Assembly: GCF_042847215.1 (NCBI RefSeq)
Contig: NZ_AP031500.1
Location: 2,418,001-2,482,000, forward strand
Source: Gilvimarinus japonicus
Lineage (GTDB): Bacteria > Pseudomonadota > Gammaproteobacteria > Pseudomonadales > Cellvibrionaceae
DNA length: 64,000 nt
Direction: 5' to 3'
The stretch's first letter is position 1. Each line of letters opens with the position of its first letter. The notes beneath the pieces are model-generated. The model searched no databases. It was given only the letters and a program-made list of their open reading frames with translations, and was not told the origin of the DNA. Made by a program: the position numbers and the translations under genes. Below are positions 45,691 to 54,733 of the stretch, piece after piece.

Positions 45691-46326
45691 TTGGCTAAGG
45701 TAAACAACTGGCAAGAAGTAACATTGGCAGCGGCTGGCATACTTCAGGCCGCAGCCCTTGTCGATCAGTTAGCACGCACAGGGTTTATCCCCAGCGATGC
45801 CTATGAGTGCAGTATTAATAGCCTACTGGACTTAAACCCACCCGATACCATCAGCGTTTACGGCGGTCGCCCGGAAAACCTGCGTTTAGGACTCGAAACT
45901 CTGCGTGACTTGCTGCTGTCCAGCAAGCAACTGCAAAACAACACCGTGCGCTACAGCGCCGGCGTTCTGCACCTACAGGGGCGCTTGCGCAAACGCAAAG
46001 ACATGCTGGGGGTGCTTTCCAGCCGCCTCAAACAAGCCTCGCAGCAGGCCTTGCACTTTGGCCCCACCCACGAGAATGTCATCGGGAATCTGGCAGATAT
46101 CTACAGCGACACTATCAGTCGCTTTCGCTTTCGTATTCAAGTGGCGGGCGACCCCGGCTACTTGCAGCAACAACGGGTGGCCAACCAAGTGCGCGCATTA
46201 CTGTTGGCGGCTATTCGCTCGGCCACCCTCTGGCGCCAACTCGGGGGCACACGGCTACACCTAGTGCTACAACGCAAACGTATCCTAGCCGAAACCGAAA
46301 ACCTACTGCGCAACTTACGGGTATAA
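45691..46326 (+). CDS. hflD: High-frequency lysogenization protein HflD homologue (TTG start)
   Basis: This 211-residue peripheral membrane protein is known in E. coli for binding phage lambda CII; its host role is unclear. The TTG at 45691 was chosen because the resulting AKVNNWQEVTLAAAGILQAAALVDQLA aligns with the E. coli start MAKNYYDITLALAGI, with AAGG upstream; a more upstream frame would overlap mnmA. Later segments SLLDLNPPDTISVYGG, NLRLGLETL and VRALLLAAIRSATLWRQLGG are family-typical. The helical protein lies between mnmA and purB. Confidence 0.92.
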   Translation: MAKVNNWQEVTLAAAGILQAAALVDQLARTGFIPSDAYECSINSLLDLNPPDTISVYGGRPENLRLGLETLRDLLLSSKQLQNNTVRYSAGVLHLQGRLRKRKDMLGVLSSRLKQASQQALHFGPTHENVIGNLADIYSDTISRFRFRIQVAGDPGYLQQQRVANQVRALLLAAIRSATLWRQLGGTRLHLVLQRKRILAETENLLRNLRV

Positions 46327-46488
46327 GCTACCCATAGAAACTGACTGAAAAACCACCGACTTTACGGTATCATACCGCCCCTATTTTAAGGAGGACTAGC
46401 TGGCACTGATCGCCGGCTAGTACAGGCCGATTTAACGCCCACTCCACAAGCCTATTAACTTACTCTGACTAACTTGCGAGATCGCCCC

Positions 46489-47853
46489 ATGGAACTTTCC
46501 CCGCTGAGTGCTGTGTCCCCCGTCGATGGCCGTTACGGCAGCAAAACGACCGCTCTACGCCCTATTTTCAGTGAATTCGGCCTTATTCACTGCCGCGTCG
46601 AAGTTGAAGTCCGCTGGCTACAACAGCTGAGCCAGCTCGACGGCGTAGCCGAGGTGCCCGCTTTTAGCGATGCCACCCACGCACAGTTAGACGCCATCGT
46701 TGCACAATTTAGCGAGGCAGACGCGCAGGCTATTAAAGACATCGAGGCCACCACAAACCACGACGTTAAAGCCGTTGAGTACTTCCTTAAAAAGAAATTT
46801 GCGGGCAATAGCGAGCTGGAAGCCGTGCTTGAGTTTGTCCATTTTGCCTGTACCAGCGAAGACATTAACAACCTGTCGCACGCCTTAATGCTCAGCCGCG
46901 GCCGCGATGTACTACTGAGCGACGCCCTGGCCATCAGCGACGGCATAGCCAAGCTGGCCCACGACTACGCCGCCGACCCCATGCTATCGCGCACCCACGG
47001 GCAAACCGCCTCGCCCACTACGGTCGGCAAAGAGATGGCCAACGTGGTGGCGCGCCTGCGTCGTCAACTGGAGCAAATTAAAAGCGTAGAGTTACTGGGC
47101 AAAATTAACGGCGCTGTGGGCAATTATAACGCGCACCTGTCGGCCTACCCCGACATCGACTGGCAAGCCAATGCCAAAGCCTTTGTTACCTCTTTGGGCT
47201 TAAACTGGAACCCCTACACCACACAAATTGAACCGCACGATTATATCGCCGAGTTATTTGACGCCATCGCGCGCTTTAACACTATCGTGATCGATTTTGA
47301 CCGCGACGTGTGGGGCTATATTTCTCTGGGTTACTTTAAACAAAAGACCATTGCGGGCGAGGTAGGCTCGTCCACCATGCCGCACAAAGTAAACCCCATC
47401 GACTTTGAAAACTCCGAAGGCAACCTCGGCATCGCCAATGCTATTTTTAGCCATTTGGCGCAAAAGCTGCCCATCTCGCGCTGGCAGCGCGACCTGACCG
47501 ACTCCACCGTGCTGCGCAATATGGGCGTTGGTTTTGGTTACAGCCTAATCGCCTACGCATCGACCTTAAAAGGTGTTAGCAAACTCGAAATTAACCGCGC
47601 CCGCTTAGCCGAAGACCTGGACAATAGCTGGGAAGTATTGGCCGAGCCAATCCAAACCATTATGCGTCGCTACGATGTCGCCGAGCCCTACGAAAAACTT
47701 AAAGCCCTTACCCGTGGACAAAAAATTACCCGCGAAGTGCTGGCCGAGTTTGTCGAGACTCTGGATATTCCAGAGCACGCTAAGCAAACAATTCGCGAAC
47801 TAACTCCCGCAAACTATATCGGCAACGCCACCGCGCAAGCCCAAGCGATTTAA
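46489..47853 (+). CDS. purB: Adenylosuccinate lyase
   Basis: This 454-residue fumarase-superfamily enzyme acts at two purine steps, on SAICAR and adenylosuccinate. The ATG at 46489 (MELSPLSAVSPVDGRY) matches family N-termini; a TTG five codons upstream is in frame. The signature loop GEVGSSTMPHKVNPIDFENSEGN, the TSEDINNLSHA segment and the SRTHGQTASPTT histidine region are complete. It closes the rluE-purB group; a hairpin lies just after the stop. Confidence 0.97.
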   Translation: MELSPLSAVSPVDGRYGSKTTALRPIFSEFGLIHCRVEVEVRWLQQLSQLDGVAEVPAFSDATHAQLDAIVAQFSEADAQAIKDIEATTNHDVKAVEYFLKKKFAGNSELEAVLEFVHFACTSEDINNLSHALMLSRGRDVLLSDALAISDGIAKLAHDYAADPMLSRTHGQTASPTTVGKEMANVVARLRRQLEQIKSVELLGKINGAVGNYNAHLSAYPDIDWQANAKAFVTSLGLNWNPYTTQIEPHDYIAELFDAIARFNTIVIDFDRDVWGYISLGYFKQKTIAGEVGSSTMPHKVNPIDFENSEGNLGIANAIFSHLAQKLPISRWQRDLTDSTVLRNMGVGFGYSLIAYASTLKGVSKLEINRARLAEDLDNSWEVLAEPIQTIMRRYDVAEPYEKLKALTRGQKITREVLAEFVETLDIPEHAKQTIRELTPANYIGNATAQAQAI

Positions 47854-47861
47854 CCCCACAA

Positions 47862-47881
47862 GCCGGCCCTATTGGGCCGGC
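47862..47881 (+). terminator. Possible terminator of purB
   Basis: An 8-bp perfect GC-only stem (47862-47869 and 47874-47881) with a TATT loop lies 8 bp after the purB stop. The following sequence CTTGCTTTG is only moderately T-rich, so it may be partial. Confidence 0.5.
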
Positions 47882-47900
47882 CTTGCTTTGAGGTGTCACC

Positions 47901-49088
47901 ATGTCTCCGGCCTCTTCGATTCTCACCCATCTGGGCGAACTACCCATCGACGAATTCTTAAAAAACTACTGGCAGCAACACGCGGTTTTTTTACCGCAGG
48001 CGCTGGCCGGTTTTCACTCGCCCTTAAGCCCCGACGAGCTCGCAGGGTTAGCTTTGGAAGAAGTCATTGAGTCTCGCTTAATTATTCACGACGACCAAGC
48101 CCCGTGGCAGCTAAAAACCGGACCGTTTACCGAGCGGGACTTTGCCGAACTGCCCGCCGAGCAATGGAGTTTATTAGTACAAGCGGTAGATCACTGGGAG
48201 CCTCAGGTGGCCGACTTGCTGGATAAGTTTCGGTTTATTCCCAATTGGCGACTCGATGATGTCATGGTCAGCTACGCACCTACCGGTGGCAGTGCCGGGC
48301 CCCACTTTGATTATTACGATGTATTTTTAGTCCAAGGGGCTGGTACTCGTGAGTGGCACATTGGCCAGCGCTGCGATAGCACAAGTCCGCGCCTAGAGGG
48401 CACCGACTTAAACATTTTACGCGACTTTACAACCGAGGCGACTTACGTCGCCCAGCCCGGCGACGTGCTCTATATCCCACCCGGCGTCGCCCACTGGGGC
48501 ACAGCTCTGGACGACGAGTGCATGACTTACTCCATCGGCTTTAGAGCGCCCTCTGAGGCCGACATTCTCGATGAGTTTGGCCAACACATTGCCGCCACGC
48601 TTACCAATGACAATCGCTATAAAGATCAAAATGCGCGGGCGAGCACGAGCCCGGGCGCTATTGATATAGCCGTTATTGAACAACTGCAGAAACAGCTCAT
48701 CAGCCACTTAACACCTGCGAATATCGCCCAGTGGTTTGGTCGCTATATGACCGAGCCCAAGCTCGCATTAGAGAGTACCCCAGAGCACATTACCAGACAA
48801 AAATGGCAGCAGTGGCTTAAGCAAAACGCCCAAGCGGAGCGCGAGCTGGGGGCACGTTTTTGCTACTTTACCGACGACAACACCACCACTTTATTCGTCG
48901 ACGGCCAAGCCTTTTTCTGCTCGGCACCGCTTGCGGCGACCCTATCAAACCAGCGCCAATGGTCAATTAAATCACTAGACGCGCTGCTTAGTAACGACAC
49001 CGACACATCCTTAGTCATGCAATTACTAACCGATAACACGCTGGTCATTATCGATAACGAGGACGAACTGGACGACGAACAATCGTGA
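47901..49088 (+). CDS. roxA: 50S ribosomal protein L16 arginine 3-hydroxylase (cupin, JmjC fold)
   Basis: This 395-residue Fe(II)/2-oxoglutarate oxygenase is of the YcfD/RoxA type. The metal triad is H135 and D137 in GPHFDYYDVFLVQG plus H198 in GVAHWG. The surrounding WRLDDVMVSYAPTGGSAGPHFD and REWHIGQRC are characteristic, and a C-terminal winged-helix-like domain completes the usual length. In E. coli it hydroxylates Arg81 of ribosomal protein L16. The gene overlaps the downstream GNAT gene by 4 bases. It is unrelated in position to the cupin pair at 58-60 kb but of the same superfamily. Confidence 0.93.
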   Translation: MSPASSILTHLGELPIDEFLKNYWQQHAVFLPQALAGFHSPLSPDELAGLALEEVIESRLIIHDDQAPWQLKTGPFTERDFAELPAEQWSLLVQAVDHWEPQVADLLDKFRFIPNWRLDDVMVSYAPTGGSAGPHFDYYDVFLVQGAGTREWHIGQRCDSTSPRLEGTDLNILRDFTTEATYVAQPGDVLYIPPGVAHWGTALDDECMTYSIGFRAPSEADILDEFGQHIAATLTNDNRYKDQNARASTSPGAIDIAVIEQLQKQLISHLTPANIAQWFGRYMTEPKLALESTPEHITRQKWQQWLKQNAQAERELGARFCYFTDDNTTTLFVDGQAFFCSAPLAATLSNQRQWSIKSLDALLSNDTDTSLVMQLLTDNTLVIIDNEDELDDEQS

Positions 49089-49567
49089 CCGCGCTCACAT
49101 GCCATACCGTCAGCTGGCGCTCGGCCGCCAAAGCTCTGTGCGAAATTCGCAGGCAAGTGTTTATCGAAGAGCAGCATGTGCCGCCAGAGCTAGAATGGGA
49201 CGATGCCGACCACCAGGCGAATCACTTTTTACTGACCTCAGCGGCGCAAACCTCTCGCGTACCTAGCGGCGCCATCGGTTGTGCACGAGTTTTACGGGAA
49301 GACTGCGCAGGCAGCACACATTTTCATGTCGGCCGGGTCGCCATTGTGGCGCCTGCGCGTCAGCACGGCGCGGGCACTTATTTAATGCGTGAACTGCTTC
49401 GCTGGTGCCAACAACAAACCGACTATACTCACTGTAATCAGGTGTTTTTACACGCCCAGTGCGACGTGATACCGTTTTACGAGCGGTTAGGTTTTTATGC
49501 CCACGGGGACGTTTTTATGGATGCTGGCATTCAACATCGCGCGATGATCTGGCAAACGAGCTTATAA
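49085..49567 (+). CDS. GNAT-family N-acetyltransferase
   Basis: This 160-residue protein starts with GTG overlapping the roxA stop. It has the GNAT fold: an early REVFIEEQHVP-like stretch (RQVFIEEQHVPPELEWDDAD), the acetyl-CoA-binding VGRVAIVAPARQHGAGTYLMREL in the middle, and a C-terminal QCDVIPFYERLGFYAHGDVFMDAGIQH. The ElaA-like/YjcF-like group with this wording acts on unknown small molecules. Its coupling to roxA is conserved in related genomes by my recollection of Pseudomonas order, which should be treated as inference. Confidence 0.88.
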   Translation: MTALTCHTVSWRSAAKALCEIRRQVFIEEQHVPPELEWDDADHQANHFLLTSAAQTSRVPSGAIGCARVLREDCAGSTHFHVGRVAIVAPARQHGAGTYLMRELLRWCQQQTDYTHCNQVFLHAQCDVIPFYERLGFYAHGDVFMDAGIQHRAMIWQTSL

Positions 49568-49597
49568 AAACCATGTGATAGTAACAGCGGAGGCAAC

Positions 49598-50098
49598 GTG
49601 AACCATCAACCCGACGCTAACGACAGCTTCTACCTATTTGACTCGGTAGCGCACTGCCTTGAGCACACTCTCCGTGTTATCGCTAAAGCGCGGCGTAAGC
49701 TTTATATTATCAGCCACCAATTAGACCCTTTGATCTACGATCGAGACGATACCGCACTAGCGTTGTCACAATTTGCCCGCCGGGCGCGCAATTGTGAGTT
49801 ACACATTCTCGTCCGCGATACCGCCGATATGTTAGAGCGCGGCCACCGTATTGCTCGCCTGCACCAACGTTTACCCAGTAAGGTACAACTGCGCAAGTTA
49901 GTGATTGAGCCCAACAACCCGCAGATGGGGTTTATATGCGCAGACCGGGATTTTTTGCTGTACAAAAACGATGATACGCAGCCGACTGGATTTGCCAACT
50001 ACCAGGCCGCGCAAGAGGTAAAAACCCTTGCTGACGAGCACCAAAGGATTTGGCAACACGCGTTAGCCGAGCCCGGTTTACGACTTCTTCACCTGTAA
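49598..50098 (+). CDS. PLD-like-fold conserved protein (DUF7931-type)
   Basis: This 166-residue protein starts with GTG, 5 nt after GGAG. It lacks the HKD catalytic motif but has the pattern of a phospholipase-D-like half domain: ARRKLYIISHQLDPLIYDR, CELHILVRDTADMLERGHRIARLHQRLPSKVQLRKL and GFICADRDFLLYKNDD. It is often found next to the GNAT gene in gammaproteobacteria, so a shared role is possible. No signal peptide is present. An enzymatic function is unlikely without HKD, and the actual role is unknown. Confidence 0.75.
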   Translation: MNHQPDANDSFYLFDSVAHCLEHTLRVIAKARRKLYIISHQLDPLIYDRDDTALALSQFARRARNCELHILVRDTADMLERGHRIARLHQRLPSKVQLRKLVIEPNNPQMGFICADRDFLLYKNDDTQPTGFANYQAAQEVKTLADEHQRIWQHALAEPGLRLLHL

Positions 50099-50118
50099 CC
50101 TTGTCACCAGGAGCCAAT

Positions 50119-50934
50119 ATGCGCGCTTACCGTTACATCCGCTGTCTATTATGCACAGCGCTTTTTGTAGGCGTTAGCGGCGTTAATGTCGCCGTAGGTG
50201 CCGAGCCTAGCACTAACAACGCTCTGGCCGATACCACGGCCGGCGAAGAGCAGGCAACGCTAATCCTTAAAACACTACCCCTTCATCACTTAAACGCTGA
50301 ACAGTTGGTCGCGCAGCTTGCCCCTTTTGTCCCCGCGCCCGGCACTATAGCGGTGGTTAATCACCGGCTCGTGATTAACAGCAACGCTCATAACATTGCC
50401 GAAATAGAAGCGTTACTGCAACAACTGGACACTCCCGCCGAAGAGCTAACACTCAGCGTTCGCTTTAGTGCACCGCAAGAGCCCAACGGCTTAAGCGCCG
50501 GCACCAATCATCGACACTACCAAACACGGGCTATTAATCAGCGTGCGCCACAAGTGCGCACGCAAACGCAGCAACCAACGCGAATCGCACAGTCGCACAT
50601 CCAAGAGGATCTAACTCCCTCTGGCTGGGGTGGATTTAATAGACAGCGCCGACAAAGCGAAGGCTACGAACTCTACGCCACAATCGCGCTCAACGCCGAC
50701 ACAGCAACCATCGAGCTGGCCACTCGTCACTTCCAGGGCAATGAGGTCGAGCAAGATTTATACGACATTGAAACACGTGTTTCAGGCCCGGTTGGACAGT
50801 GGCTTGCGCTTACCCCGAGCGAACCCCAAAACACTTCGAATACCGCCAAACACTACCAACTTCCTCTTTCGGGGCAGACGATATACATAAAAGTCGAACG
50901 CGCTCGCGAGTCAGCGTCCAAGCACAAACAGTAG
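50119..50934 (+). CDS. Secreted protein with a secretin N-domain-like (NolW) region
   Basis: The start at 50119 has AGGAG 5 nt upstream; a longer frame from 50050 would overlap the previous gene. The 271-residue product has a signal peptide (about 1-28). Residues about 48-110 form a NolW/secretin_N-like unit: LKTLPLHHLNAEQLVAQLAPFV, GTIAVVNHRLVINSNAHNIAEIEALLQQLDTPA. The rest is a Gln/Arg-rich stretch, then a beta-rich domain ending QTIYIKVERA. There is no secretin barrel domain, so it cannot form the channel alone. It may partner a type II or IV system encoded elsewhere, or be a regulator. Function is not established. Confidence 0.7.
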   Translation: MRAYRYIRCLLCTALFVGVSGVNVAVGAEPSTNNALADTTAGEEQATLILKTLPLHHLNAEQLVAQLAPFVPAPGTIAVVNHRLVINSNAHNIAEIEALLQQLDTPAEELTLSVRFSAPQEPNGLSAGTNHRHYQTRAINQRAPQVRTQTQQPTRIAQSHIQEDLTPSGWGGFNRQRRQSEGYELYATIALNADTATIELATRHFQGNEVEQDLYDIETRVSGPVGQWLALTPSEPQNTSNTAKHYQLPLSGQTIYIKVERARESASKHKQ

Positions 50935-51131
50935 GCGAACTTTGCTTTACAGTGTAAATTTTGCGGTATTTCCCCTACTAGAGTGACTTTTCTCTTGCTG
51001 ATCGCTTTTTAATCCTTTATATATAGACTCAATCGCGTTGCCGACTAAAAATAAGCTGTATAAACGTGCACGGCATGCAACTTACAGCTTTAGTATTTTA
51101 TTTATTCAACTCTCAATAAAAGGATCACACC

Positions 51132-51539
51132 ATGGCCGCAAAAAAAGCACCGGCGAAAAAAGCACCCGCCAAAAAAGCCGTCGCCAAAAAAGCCCCGGCT
51201 AAAGCAGCACCAGAGCGCAAAATTACCGCTGTTCGCGAGCGCTACAACAAGACGCAAATTGTGTCGCAAATTGCCGAGAACACCGAGCTGAGCAAAAAAC
51301 AGGTTCAGTCTGTGCTTGACGAACTGTCTGCCGTCATTGAAGGTCACATTAAAAAGCGTGCCTGTGGCGAATTTGTTCTGCCCGGCCTATTAAAAGTGCA
51401 AACGGTTAAAAAACCTGCCACTAAAGCTCGCAAAGGTATCAACCCCTTTACCGGTGAAGAAACCATGTTTAAAGCGAAGCCTGCCACCACCACTGTTAAG
51501 GTTCGCCCCCTGAAAAAACTAAAAGAAATGGCCCTGTAA
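51132..51539 (+). CDS. HU-family DNA-binding protein with Lys/Ala-rich N-terminal tail
   Basis: This 135-residue protein begins with a tail of about 32 residues built from four near-repeats of (A)KKAPAKK. The HU/IHF domain follows: TKTQIVSQIAENT-like YNKTQIVSQIAENTELSKKQVQSVLDEL, FVLPGLLKVQTVKKPA and the KGINPFTGEETMFKAKPATTTVKVRPLKKLKE arm region. It should compact DNA, with the tail adding histone-H1-like nonspecific contacts. AAGGA lies before the ATG. The 197-bp upstream region presumably holds the promoter. A bidirectional terminator follows. Confidence 0.92.
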   Translation: MAAKKAPAKKAPAKKAVAKKAPAKAAPERKITAVRERYNKTQIVSQIAENTELSKKQVQSVLDELSAVIEGHIKKRACGEFVLPGLLKVQTVKKPATKARKGINPFTGEETMFKAKPATTTVKVRPLKKLKEMAL

Positions 51540-51556
51540 CACTCCGGCCACTCCCT

Positions 51557-51582
51557 AAAAAGCCCGCAGCCGCGGGCTTTTT
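51557..51582. terminator. Bidirectional terminator between HU-family gene and HIT gene
   Basis: Perfect 11-bp arms (51557-51567 and 51572-51582) with an AGCC loop have a GCCCGC core and A/T flanks on both sides. It lies between the convergent stops at 51539 and 51600. Confidence 0.85.
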
Positions 51583-51599
51583 TGTATCTAACACACTTG

Positions 51600-52076
51600 T
51601 TAGCAGTTAATTTTAGGGATTTTTGTCTCGCGCGGCTGATATGGCTCTTGGCGCGACAAAGGCGTAAAGCCTTCTCCGGCCAACGCATCGGTAAGTTTCG
51701 CAATCCGCTTTTGCAACCGCTCAGGCTCATAGTCTAGAGCATCTGCAGCCCCCCAAATAGGCGATGGCCACGCAACATCGGACTCAAACCGCGCCACGTG
51801 ATGGACGTGCAGCTGCGGCACGATATTGCCCAACGCCGCAATATTAATTTTATCGGCATCAAACAGGCTATTCATCACCTCCGCTAATTGACAGGACTCC
51901 CGGGTTAGCTGCTGCTGATCTGCGTCACTCAGGTGATACAGTTCAATCACATTCTCACGCTCGGGCACCAAAATACACCAAGGGTAATTGGCGTCTTTGG
52001 CCAGTAATAACAACGACAACTCAAAACGACCGATAACATACGTATCGTCAGCAAGACGTTGGTCTAATACAAACAT
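51600..52076 (-). CDS. HIT-domain protein
   Basis: This 158-residue histidine-triad-superfamily protein starts 6 nt after GGAG. The catalytic region reads VPQLHVHHVARFESDVAWPSPIWG, the HxHHxxR variant of this subgroup, with the central nucleophilic histidine retained. N-terminal LADDTYVIGRFELSLLLL and NYPWCILVPE are typical. HIT proteins hydrolyse nucleotidyl-phosphoramidates or dinucleoside polyphosphates, but the substrate of this branch is unknown. It is convergent with the HU gene and divergent from proS. Confidence 0.88.
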   Translation of the reverse strand: MFVLDQRLADDTYVIGRFELSLLLLAKDANYPWCILVPERENVIELYHLSDADQQQLTRESCQLAEVMNSLFDADKINIAALGNIVPQLHVHHVARFESDVAWPSPIWGAADALDYEPERLQKRIAKLTDALAGEGFTPLSRQEPYQPRETKIPKINC

Positions 52077-52326
52077 AATTGCTCTCCACTGATTATCCTA
52101 GCCACAGTAGCCAAACACGGCGGCAGGCCTGTCAAATTACGCCTCGGTATCTGTACCCCGAGGTCTAAGCTGCGTAGAATACCCGGATACTGCCAAGCCT
52201 CAGGGCCCGGCTAGATAACAACACTGAGTATAGCGATTATTACCATGTCCATGCGCCCTAAACTCAGCCATTAGCCCAGAACGAACCCCAATAGTAAACA
52301 TTGACCCTTAGACAAGACTTAACACT

Positions 52327-54060
52327 ATGCGCTCCAGTCGTTTTTTAATCGCCACATTAAAAGAAACTCCCGCCGACGCCGAGGTTATCAGCCATCAGCT
52401 AATGCTACGCGCCGGTATGATCCGCAAACTCGCCTCTGGCCTATACACCTGGCTGCCTTTGGGGCTGCGAGTGTTGCGCAAAGTCGAAAACATCGTACGC
52501 GACGAAATGAACCAAGCGGGTGCGCAAGAGGTCATGATGCCAGTAGTGCAGCCCGCCGAGCTGTGGGAGCAGTCGGGCCGCTGGGAGCAGTACGGCCCCG
52601 AGCTGTTGCGCATAAACGATCGTCACGATCGCGCTTTTTGCCTTGGCCCCACCCACGAGGAAGTCATTACCGATTTAGTACGCGGCGAAATAAACAGCTA
52701 CAAACAGCTACCGGCCAACTTTTACCAGATACAAACCAAATTTCGCGACGAGATTCGCCCGCGCTTTGGCGTGATGCGCTCCCGTGAGTTTATTATGAAA
52801 GACGCCTACTCCTTTCATTCCAGCACTGAGTGCCTGCAGCAAACCTACGAGCGCATGCACAGCGCTTACTGCAACATTTTTAGCCGTATTGGTTTGGCGT
52901 ACCGACCCGTTCTGGCCGATACCGGCTCTATCGGGGGCGCTTTCTCCCACGAGTTTCACGTGTTGGCCGACAGTGGTGAGGACGCCATCGCCTTTAGCGA
53001 CAGTTCGGACTACGCCGCCAATATCGAAAAAGCCGAAGCCTTGGCCCCCGCTACCGAACGCGCCGCAGCGAGCGCCACCAAGCAAGATGTGGCCACTCCA
53101 GGTAAGCACACCATCGAAGAGGTCGCTGAATTTTTACAGGTTGCCCCACGCGAGACAATTAAAACCCTGATCGTATTGGGTGAAGCCAAAGAGGAAGACG
53201 CTCAGCAGCCATTGGTAGCACTGGTGCTGCGCGGCGATCACGAACTAAACGATATTAAAGCCGAAAAACTCGACGGTATTGCCAACCCGCTTACCTTTGC
53301 CCCTGAGGAGCGTATTAAAGCGGAGCTGGGTTTGGTCGTAGGCTCTATTGGCCCGTGTGGTTTACCTATTCGCGTGATTGCCGATCACAGTGCCCTGGCC
53401 ATGGCAGACTTTGTCTGCGGTGCCAACAAAGACGGCCTACACAGCACCGGCGTTAACTGGGAGCGCGATTTACCGCTGGCCGAAGCGGCCGATATTCGCA
53501 ACATCGTCGCTGGCGATCCTAGCCCGTGCGGCCAAGGCACCTTAGAAATTAAGCGCGGCATCGAAGTCGGCCATATCTTCCAGCTGGGCACCAAATACTC
53601 CGAAGCCATGGGCGCTACCGTACTCAATGAAAACGGTAAAGAGCAAACCATGATTATGGGCTGCTACGGCATCGGCGTCACCCGGGTGGTGGCCTCGGCC
53701 ATCGAGCAAAACTACGATGAAAACGGCATTATTTGGCCCGCCGCCATTGCCCCGTTTCAAGTAGCGATTGTGCCCATCAACATGCACAAATCTGAGCGCG
53801 TAGCCGAAGCCTGCGAGCAACTGTATCGCGACTTACAAGCCGCCGGCGCCGACGTGCTGCTTATGGATGAAGAAAAAGCCCGCCTAGGCGTACTGCTGGC
53901 CAACACCGACTTAATGGGTATTCCCCACCGCATTGTGGTGGGCGATCGCGGCTTGGAGGCAGGTAACGTCGAATACAAAGGCCGTCGCGACGCCGAGAAG
54001 CAAGACGTGGCACAAGAGCACATTGTCAGCCTTATTAGCGATGCGCTGGCTCGCGGTTAA
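52327..54060 (+). CDS. proS: Prolyl-tRNA synthetase
   Basis: This 577-residue bacterial-type ProRS has class II motif regions LASGLYTWLPLGLRVLRKVENIVRDEMN, GPTHEEVITDLVR and RDEIRPRFGVMRSREFIMKDAYSF. An editing INS domain (YbaK-like, about residues 230-390) that clears Ala-tRNA-Pro follows, then IMGCYGIGVTRV and the anticodon-binding domain. Length agrees with the family. The last 20 bases overlap the start of the downstream lytic transglycosylase gene, suggesting coupled expression. Confidence 0.97.
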   Translation: MRSSRFLIATLKETPADAEVISHQLMLRAGMIRKLASGLYTWLPLGLRVLRKVENIVRDEMNQAGAQEVMMPVVQPAELWEQSGRWEQYGPELLRINDRHDRAFCLGPTHEEVITDLVRGEINSYKQLPANFYQIQTKFRDEIRPRFGVMRSREFIMKDAYSFHSSTECLQQTYERMHSAYCNIFSRIGLAYRPVLADTGSIGGAFSHEFHVLADSGEDAIAFSDSSDYAANIEKAEALAPATERAAASATKQDVATPGKHTIEEVAEFLQVAPRETIKTLIVLGEAKEEDAQQPLVALVLRGDHELNDIKAEKLDGIANPLTFAPEERIKAELGLVVGSIGPCGLPIRVIADHSALAMADFVCGANKDGLHSTGVNWERDLPLAEAADIRNIVAGDPSPCGQGTLEIKRGIEVGHIFQLGTKYSEAMGATVLNENGKEQTMIMGCYGIGVTRVVASAIEQNYDENGIIWPAAIAPFQVAIVPINMHKSERVAEACEQLYRDLQAAGADVLLMDEEKARLGVLLANTDLMGIPHRIVVGDRGLEAGNVEYKGRRDAEKQDVAQEHIVSLISDALARG

Positions 54061-54691
54061 CAGCCGGCACCAAGCCCCGCAGGCGTGCGCACTCGCGCTT
54101 GCCTGCGGTTTGCTCGTAGGCGCTGCCGAGCTGAGCGCCGAGCAAATGGCAGGCAATATCATCTTAACCCCCGCTACAGAACAGCCCATCATCCCGCAGT
54201 CAACAGTCGATGACGAGCTGCGTCAGCTGCTTAAAAACCACATCGAACGCGCCGACAGTTTTACCGACCGCTTTGATGCCGAAGCCTGGCTGATGCTGAT
54301 GGACACTAGGCTGGCCCGCTATATTAAAAGCCCCGATGAGCGCTTAGCTCTGCTGCGCTTGATTCACCGCGAGGCAACCGCTGCCGATGTTAAACCTGAG
54401 CTGGTGCTCGCGGTAATCGAAACCGAAAGTCACTTTGATCGCTTTGCCATATCGCCCGTCGGCGCTATGGGTATTATGCAAATTATGCCCTTTTGGAAGA
54501 ACGAAATCGGACGCCCAGAAGACAACCTTATTGATGCCGCCACTAATTTGCGCTACGGCTGTATTATCCTTAAACATTACATCGATATCGCCGATGGCCG
54601 TTTGGCCGAAGCGCTTGCCCGCTATAATGGCAGCTATGGCAGTTATCGCTACTCTGCAAAGGTTATGGATGCCTGGGAGCGCTGGCGTTAA
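54041..54691 (+). CDS. Lytic murein transglycosylase (SLT/LysM-less, family 1-like)
   Basis: The start at 54041 overlaps the proS end by 20 bases. The 216-residue product has an N-terminal hydrophobic signal segment (about residues 13-33) for export. The SLT domain lies at about 105-216, with the catalytic glutamate E129 in VIETESHFDRFA (the ES motif), then GAMGIMQIMPFW, NLRYGCIILKHY and ALARYNGSYGSYRYSAKV. It cleaves peptidoglycan to 1,6-anhydro-MurNAc products. The middle region (about 50-100) is helical and charged and resembles no named domain known to me. Confidence 0.88.
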   Translation: MRWLAVNSRHQAPQACALALACGLLVGAAELSAEQMAGNIILTPATEQPIIPQSTVDDELRQLLKNHIERADSFTDRFDAEAWLMLMDTRLARYIKSPDERLALLRLIHREATAADVKPELVLAVIETESHFDRFAISPVGAMGIMQIMPFWKNEIGRPEDNLIDAATNLRYGCIILKHYIDIADGRLAEALARYNGSYGSYRYSAKVMDAWERWR

Positions 54692-54733
54692 AGCAACGTT
54701 ATGGAAACCCACAACAGCAAAAAAGGCCTTGCG

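Noticed and set aside
50050..50118. Longer N-terminus for the secretin-N-like protein
   Set aside because: AGGAG fixes the start at 50119, and the signal peptide begins there.
53933..54040. Longer N-terminus for the lytic transglycosylase
   Set aside because: It would overlap proS by more than 100 bases and put the hydrophobic signal segment far from the N-terminus; the ATG at 54041 gives a normal export signal.
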